Shown here one piece after another: positions 59,474 to 64,000 of a stretch of DNA of 64,000 nt; the first letter of the stretch is position 1, and each line of letters starts with the position of its first letter. Source of the DNA: Pseudoscardovia radai. GTDB lineage: Bacteria > Actinomycetota > Actinomycetes > Actinomycetales > Bifidobacteriaceae. Under the pieces are notes generated by a model. That model searched no databases and was not told the DNA's origin. It saw only the letters and a list, made by a program, of their open reading frames with translations. Position numbers and translations under genes: made by a program. The DNA is taken from positions 253,962 through 317,961 of the forward strand of contig NZ_MWWR01000004.1 of NCBI RefSeq assembly GCF_002259605.1. Reading direction: 5' to 3'.

Positions 59474-59827
59474 ATGAACGCCGTTGAGGCATTTGAAGCC
59501 AAGCAGCTTGCCGGTGCTACCGAGATCCCGGCCTTCCGTCCGGGCGACACCGTCAAGGTGAATGTGAAGATCCAGGAGGGTAACAACTCCCGTATCCAGG
59601 CTTTCCAGGGCGTCGTCATCGCCCGCCAGGGCGCAGGCCTGCGCGAGACCTTCGTGGTCCGCAAGGTCAGCTTCGGCACCGGCGTGGAGCGTCGTTTCCC
59701 GCTGCATTCCCCGAGCATCGATTCCATCGAGGTCCTGCGTCACGGTCGCGTGCGCCGCGCGAAGCTGTACTACCTGCGCAATCTGCGCGGCAAGGCGGCT
59801 CGTATCGCCGAGCGTCGCGACAAGTAA
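59474..59827 (+). CDS. rplS: 50S ribosomal protein L19
   Basis: 117 residues, normal length. [36 protein letters not shown] and [37 protein letters not shown] are diagnostic. L19 lies at the subunit interface of the ribosome. AGAGG precedes the ATG; a strong terminator follows. Confidence 0.98.
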   Translation: MNAVEAFEAKQLAGATEIPAFRPGDTVKVNVKIQEGNNSRIQAFQGVVIARQGAGLRETFVVRKVSFGTGVERRFPLHSPSIDSIEVLRHGRVRRAKLYYLRNLRGKAARIAERRDK

Positions 59828-59871
59828 GCGATGGGCGTCGCGCCGGTTTCCGGCGCAGGCGCTCGCCGTTC

Positions 59872-59900
59872 AGGGCCCGGGTTCGTCCCGGGCCCTTTTG
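59872..59900 (+). terminator. rplS terminator
   Basis: A 10-bp perfect stem (AGGGCCCGGG and its complement, loop TTCGT), followed by TTTTG. Confidence 0.9.
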
Positions 59901-60092
59901 CGTTCTGTGCGCGTTCCGTGCTCATTCCCTGCGCGTTCCGTGCGCATCGCGATGTGTGCATGTCATGCCTCTTGCGCCCATACGATGCACCCTTTCGTCC
60001 CGCACCGGTATCCTAGGCTGTGCATGCCCGCTGGCAGGGCCCGCCCCGTTCCTCGCCGGGAGCGACGGCGGCAATCCACAGGAAGAGTGGTT

Positions 60093-60902
60093 ATGGACGA
60101 TTTGGACACCATGCGCGCCGTCGCCGGAACCGATGACGACAAGCGCGAGGACGAAGGCGCGATGACGGGCGCCGCTTCCGGGAACGGTGCGGACGACGGC
60201 AAGGCGAGCGGCAAAGGTTCGCGCCGCCGCCGCAAAAAGCACGCCCAGGATGAGGACGATGCACAGGGCGTAGGCGTCACCCTGCGCGAGATCCTCAACT
60301 GGCTCGTCGTGCCGGTTCTTATCGTCGTCGTTCTGCGCTGCTTCGTCTTCGGCATGTACGTGATCCCCTCGGGGTCCATGGAGACGACGCTGGAGATCAA
60401 CGATCGCGTCGTGACGAGCCGCATCGCCGCCGAACGCGGCGACATCAAGCGCGGCGACGTCATCGTGTTCGAGGACCCGGCCGACTGGCTGTCGGGAACG
60501 GCGACGCAGGACGGCTCGGATTACCTCATCAAACGCGTCATCGGCCTGCCCGGTGATGTGGTGGCCTGCGACGGCGACGGCGCCCCGGTTACCGTGAACG
60601 GCATGGCCATCGACGAGAGCTCGTATCTCAAAGCGGGCGTGGAGCCCTCGGAATTCTCCTTCAGCGTGACCGTCACCGACGGCAATCTCTTCGTCATGGG
60701 AGACAACCGCGCGAATTCCGCGGATTCGCGCTACCACCGGCAGGACGGCAACGACGGCCTCGTGCCCGAATCGAAGGTGGTGGGCGTGGCGCTCGCCGTG
60801 TACTGGCCCTTCGCGGATATGAAGACCTTGCAGAACCATGAGGATGTTTTCGCCAACGTCCCTGCCGCGTCCGGCGCGTCGTCCCCGGGAGGCACGCAGT
60901 GA
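60093..60902 (+). CDS. lepB: Signal peptidase I
   Basis: 269 residues. A charged cytoplasmic head with a basic cluster (SRRRRKKH), one transmembrane segment (LVVPVLIVVVLRCFVFGMYV) and the peptidase domain. The catalytic dyad is S95 (IPSGSMETT) and K147 (LIKRVIGLPGD). The GDNRANSADSR box is present. It cleaves signal peptides of exported proteins. AGGAAGAG precedes the ATG. TAGGCT near 60013 may be the -10 box. It overlaps rnhB by 4 bases. Confidence 0.95.
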   Translation: MDDLDTMRAVAGTDDDKREDEGAMTGAASGNGADDGKASGKGSRRRRKKHAQDEDDAQGVGVTLREILNWLVVPVLIVVVLRCFVFGMYVIPSGSMETTLEINDRVVTSRIAAERGDIKRGDVIVFEDPADWLSGTATQDGSDYLIKRVIGLPGDVVACDGDGAPVTVNGMAIDESSYLKAGVEPSEFSFSVTVTDGNLFVMGDNRANSADSRYHRQDGNDGLVPESKVVGVALAVYWPFADMKTLQNHEDVFANVPAASGASSPGGTQ

Positions 60903-61621
60903 CCGGGCGGCGCTCCGTTCCGGATCCCACCCTGGACCTTGAGCGCTCGCTGGCGGCCGACGGCGCCGATATGGTGCTGGGCATCGATGAGGTGGGGCGC
61001 GGCTGCCTGGCGGGGCCCGTCATGCTGGGCGTGGCGGCGATATCGTCGCGCCGGCTGCTGGCGGGGGAGAGGCCCGTCGACGGCGTGCGCGATTCGAAGC
61101 TCCTGACACAGAAGCGCCGCGAGGTCCTGCTTCCGGCGCTTGAGGACTGGTGCGACGCGTGGGCGGTCGGTTCGGCGAGCAATGCGGAGATCGACGAGTT
61201 CGGCATCGCGTACTGCCTGGGTCTGGCGGCGTTGCGCGCAATCGCGGCGGTGGAGGAGACGCTGCGCCGTGCCGAGGGAGCAACGATGCCGGGCGCCCGC
61301 TTGCGTTTCGCCGGCATACTCGATGGGCCGAACGATTACATCACTCCGGTGGCCGGCACGCTGTATGCTCCGCCCATGGACAGCCCGGTGGCCATCACGA
61401 CGCGGGTGAAGGGCGACCAATCGTGCGCCTTGGTGTCGACGGCGTCGGTGATCGCCAAGGTGACGAGGGACCGGTGGATGATGGATCTCGCCGCAAGCCA
61501 TCCCGAATGGGACTGCTACGGATGGGAGAGCAACAAAGGCTACGGTTCGGCGGCGCACCGCCAGGCGATTCATGATCATGGCGTGACGCCGTACCATCGT
61601 GCCTCCTGGCATCTGGCATAG
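60899..61621 (+). CDS. rnhB: Ribonuclease HII
   Basis: 240 residues. It removes ribonucleotides from DNA and RNA in hybrids. LGIDEVGRGCLAGPV carries D30 and E31 of the active site; DSKLLTQKRREVL and SVIAKVTRDRWM follow. The GTG start overlaps the lepB stop (GTGA), so the genes are translationally coupled. Confidence 0.95.
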   Translation: MTGRRSVPDPTLDLERSLAADGADMVLGIDEVGRGCLAGPVMLGVAAISSRRLLAGERPVDGVRDSKLLTQKRREVLLPALEDWCDAWAVGSASNAEIDEFGIAYCLGLAALRAIAAVEETLRRAEGATMPGARLRFAGILDGPNDYITPVAGTLYAPPMDSPVAITTRVKGDQSCALVSTASVIAKVTRDRWMMDLAASHPEWDCYGWESNKGYGSAAHRQAIHDHGVTPYHRASWHLA

Positions 61622-61741
61622 CGGCATTCGGCGTGGCGTCGCCCGCGGCTTTCCGTGGTTTTCTGTGCGGTTTTCTGCGCGACCTGTGTGGCGTGTGACC
61701 ATTGTGTTACGACGTAGCGCATGGTGTGTGGTGACATGACA

Positions 61742-61765
61742 CGCGACACGCCCGGGCGTGTCGCG
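61742..61765. repeat. 24-bp perfect palindrome
   Basis: CGCGACACGCCC is followed immediately by its exact reverse complement, with no loop. It lies 120 bp after rnhB and 350 bp before the surface protein gene. A smaller inverted repeat, GACAC-N5-GTGTC, lies at 61931-61945. The first could be an operator or a terminator-like cruciform; it lacks a T tract. Confidence 0.7.
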
Positions 61766-62040
61766 AAACCCCTTTCCGGAACGATGCGGTTCCCGGGGTT
61801 TCGGACGGATGCGCATAATGTGCCGTTCCGCGCAATTTTCCGCGGTTTTCCGGGAGTTGGCGGAAAGCGGTTTCGGCACGGCTGGTCCGCACGGCCGATG
61901 CGAACTCTAAGAAAATTCTTGAACACAATCGACACGCGGTGTGTCAAAGCGATGTATGGTGAAGTTATCCAAACACCGGACGGCATGGGAAAGAGGTGCC
62001 GGAAGGTCGAGGAGGGGGAGCACAAGCTCTCTTGAAGGGT

Positions 62041-62112
62041 TGACTCACTTTCGCTTCTACGTTGTCGTGATTGCGGGGGGGGGTGAGTCAGAAGGGAAAC
62101 CTCTAAGGAGGA
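62041..62112 (+). promoter_or_regulatory. Leader of the surface protein gene with a G9 tract
   Basis: Nine consecutive G residues (62075-62083) lie 32 bp before the ATG. The tract touches the right arm of an 8-bp perfect inverted repeat, TGACTCAC (62041) and GTGAGTCA (62083). AAGGAGG (62105-62111) is the ribosome-binding site; the adjacent CCTC could pair with its GAGG. An in-frame TAA (62104) shows that the tract is outside the coding sequence. Confidence 0.7.
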
Positions 62113-62115
62113 TTT

Positions 62116-64000
62116 ATGAAGCCACATAGGAAGATTGTCCTCAGCCGCACGGTCGGCGCGTTCGTCGCTGCCGTCGTGTCGTGCTCCGCGGGCGTTCTCG
62201 CTCTGCCGGCACACGCTGAAGACACCAATGACAACAACACCACCGTCACGACGCCGACCACCGATCCGACGACGCCGACCGCCGATCCGACGACCGAAGC
62301 TCCGGCCAGCCCGCTGATCTCCACGGATTCGCTGCCGAAGGCCACCTACAACACCGCGTACAACACGAGCGTCAAGGCCGAGAACTTCACCGGCAACGCC
62401 ACGTTCACCGCCGAGGGCCTGCCTGCGGGCCTGACGATTGACGGGGCCACCGGCGTTATCTCCGGTACGCCGGCCAAGAGCGGTTCCTACACCGTCAAGG
62501 TGACGGCGAAGACCGCCGACAACACGGTGACCAAGTCCTACGCCCTCTTCGTGTATGAGGCGCCGGTGCTTGACGATGGGGTCGATGGCGCGACGCTTCC
62601 GACTGGTGAGGTCAACAAGGCCTACAGCTACCAGTTCAAGCTCAGCACCGAGACGTATGACACCCCGACGTTTGCGGCCGAGGGTCTTCCGAAGGGCCTG
62701 TCGATTGATGCGGCGACCGGTGTGATTTCGGGCACCCCGACCGAATACGGTTTGTTCACCCCGACGATCACGGTGACGAACGAGGGTGGCACGCTGACGC
62801 TGCACCCGTCGCTGGAGATCGACTCCCCGCTGTCGCTTGATCAGACGGCGCTTGATCCGGCGAAGGTCGGCGACGCGTATAGCGCGAAGCTGACGTTCAG
62901 GGGCAATCCGGCGGCTTCCTCGTCGGATGTGACCGGCCTGCCCGCCGGCCTGACCTATGATTCGACGACCGGTACGATTTCGGGTACGCCGACCGAGTCC
63001 GGTGTGTTCGAGCTGACGGTTGCCGCGTCCAATGGCGTGGATCCGGCGGTGAGCACGAAGCTGACGCTGACGGTGAACGCGGCCCCGGTGGTCACGACCG
63101 CGGCTCTGGCGGATGCGACGTATGCCGTTGATTATTCGCAGAAGATCGACGTGGCCGCGTATCCGGCCGCGAAGGTCGAGGTGTCGGGCCTGCCCGAGGG
63201 CCTGGCGTATAACGCCGGGACCGGTGCGATCGAGGGCGCGCCTGCCGTCGCGGGCGAGTTCACGGTGACCGTGAAGGCGTCCAATGATTACGGCGAGGTG
63301 TCCAGGGGCCTGCACCTGCTTGTCAAGGGCACGCCGGTGATCTCGACGACGCAGCAGGACGTGAAGCCGGCGACGGTGGGCTCCGAGTACAGCCTGCCGC
63401 TGACGGTGACGGGCTCCCCGGCCCCGCAGATCGATTACACGACGCTTCCGGAGGGCCTGTCGTTCGATACGCAGACGAATACGGTGAAGGGCACCGTGGC
63501 GGCGGCTCCGCGCGTGTATCCGGTGACGTTCACGGCGAAGAACTCCGAGGGTTCGGCGTCGGTGACGCTGAGCATCCGCGTGAACGAGAAGCCGGTGTTC
63601 AAGACCCAGTCCCTGCCTGACGGCTCGACCCTGTCGGAGTACAAGACCACGGAGGGCAAGGACGTGCAGGTCGTGGCCGAGGGCCTCGACGTGACGTTCG
63701 CTTCGAAGGATCTTCCGGCCGGCCTGTCGCTTGATGCGAAGACGGGCGTGATCTCGGGCACCCCGAGCAAGGGCGGCGAGCTCAAGTTCACGGTGACGGC
63801 GACGAACGAGCTGGGCTCCACTGACCAGCAGTACGCGATCAAGGTGTCCGAGCCGGCTGCGGTCTCGACGCAGTCGCTGGCGCCGGTCGTGGCGGGCCAG
63901 GCGTACGAGCAGAAGATCGAGACGACGGGCTATCCGGCCGCGACGGTCACTGTCACGGGTCTGCCCGAGGGCCTGTCCTTCCAGGACGGCGAGATCTCCG
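62116..64000 (+). CDS. Secreted or surface protein of tandem putative-Ig (He_PIG) repeats, partial
   Basis: 628 codons are open to the window edge. A signal peptide (MKPHRKIVLSRTVGAFVAAVVSCSAGVLALPAHA, likely cut after residue 34; given here as its halves MKPHRKIVLSRTVGAFVA and AVVSCSAGVLALPAHA) precedes a Thr/Pro/Asp-rich linker. From about residue 70 there are repeated ~80-90-residue beta domains. Their diagnostic turn occurs seven times: GLPAGLTIDGATGVISGTP, GLPKGLSIDAATGVISGTP, GLPAGLTYDSTTGTISGTP, GLPEGLAYNAGTGAIEG, TLPEGLSFDTQTNTVKG, DLPAGLSLDAKTGVISG and, at the edge, GLPEGLSFQDGEIS. Such proteins often mediate adhesion. Codons such as GCG, ACG and TCG dominate the repeats. Any cell-wall anchor lies beyond the window. 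Confidence 0.85.
   Translation, partial: MKPHRKIVLSRTVGAFVAAVVSCSAGVLALPAHAEDTNDNNTTVTTPTTDPTTPTADPTTEAPASPLISTDSLPKATYNTAYNTSVKAENFTGNATFTAEGLPAGLTIDGATGVISGTPAKSGSYTVKVTAKTADNTVTKSYALFVYEAPVLDDGVDGATLPTGEVNKAYSYQFKLSTETYDTPTFAAEGLPKGLSIDAATGVISGTPTEYGLFTPTITVTNEGGTLTLHPSLEIDSPLSLDQTALDPAKVGDAYSAKLTFRGNPAASSSDVTGLPAGLTYDSTTGTISGTPTESGVFELTVAASNGVDPAVSTKLTLTVNAAPVVTTAALADATYAVDYSQKIDVAAYPAAKVEVSGLPEGLAYNAGTGAIEGAPAVAGEFTVTVKASNDYGEVSRGLHLLVKGTPVISTTQQDVKPATVGSEYSLPLTVTGSPAPQIDYTTLPEGLSFDTQTNTVKGTVAAAPRVYPVTFTAKNSEGSASVTLSIRVNEKPVFKTQSLPDGSTLSEYKTTEGKDVQVVAEGLDVTFASKDLPAGLSLDAKTGVISGTPSKGGELKFTVTATNELGSTDQQYAIKVSEPAAVSTQSLAPVVAGQAYEQKIETTGYPAATVTVTGLPEGLSFQDGEIS

Noticed and set aside
61941..62129. 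Poly-G tract as a translational on/off switch in an upstream coding frame
   Set aside because: Loss of one G would bring an upstream open frame into register with the surface protein, but an in-frame TAA at 62104-62106 prevents fusion. The tract can act only through the leader or promoter.

Overview
This window is a GC-rich actinobacterial chromosome segment, most probably from Bifidobacterium. The evidence is a complete F1Fo-ATP synthase operon in the order atpBEFHAGDC with a long delta subunit, NucS mismatch endonuclease, a GlnR-type regulator, an HspR (HAIR) operator in front of clpB, DUF2469 next to rplS-lepB-rnhB, GatCAB, and many genes without a Shine-Dalgarno sequence whose -10 box sits 6-8 bases before the start codon. 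The content is core chromosome. No phage, plasmid, transposase or CRISPR genes are visible.

Layout. Positions 1-250 hold, on the minus strand, a TPP riboswitch and the first 48 codons of the thiamine gene it controls. Positions 460-3400 carry a small membrane protein, chorismate mutase and a beta-lactamase-fold serine hydrolase. From 3400 to 10200 on the minus strand lie valS, a membrane-anchored solute-binding protein, nth and a glnR-like regulator. From 10650 to 18760 come a membrane protein, ppa, an L,D-transpeptidase, a LysR regulator divergent from aspA, initiator tRNA-Met, and metA of the acetyl-CoA type. The ATP synthase operon fills 19643-26758 and ends in a strong terminator. From 27700 to 34800 are a maltose-type acetyltransferase, nucS, an FKBP lipoprotein, a membrane protein/lipoprotein pair of unknown function, and a YbbN-like protein. 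After tRNA-Arg(CCG) follow a RidA protein, an amino-acid permease with a structured leader, argS, lysA, a type-2 malate/lactate dehydrogenase, two tandem NMT1/THI5 lipoproteins, clpB, an aberrant copper ATPase, rmuC, a PRTase-like protein, a TrmH methyltransferase, gatCAB, an acetyltransferase, a DUF2469 protein, rplS, lepB and rnhB. The window ends inside a secreted protein made of repeated putative-Ig domains, with a G9 tract in its leader.

How the genes fit together. Several genes concern amino acids and protein synthesis: valS, argS, gatCAB, rplS and two tRNAs for translation; lysA, metA and chorismate mutase for amino-acid synthesis; aspA and a GlnR-type regulator for nitrogen. Thiamine appears twice, as the riboswitch gene and as two pyrimidine-type binding proteins.

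The most unusual feature is the intergenic DNA. Four repeat families occupy most of the long gene-free gaps. Family A is a palindrome in tandem arrays with an 84-bp period (three loci). Family C has a 73-bp period (two loci). Family D has a 72-bp period (one locus). Family B is a dispersed palindromic element of exactly 82 bp (five copies). The tandem periods are close to 8 or 7 turns of B-DNA, and some palindrome arms show compensatory changes. Other points of interest are the P-type ATPase that lacks its nucleotide-binding domain and carries cupredoxin and YHS domains, the leaderless gene cohort, the poly-G tract before the surface protein, and the permease leader.
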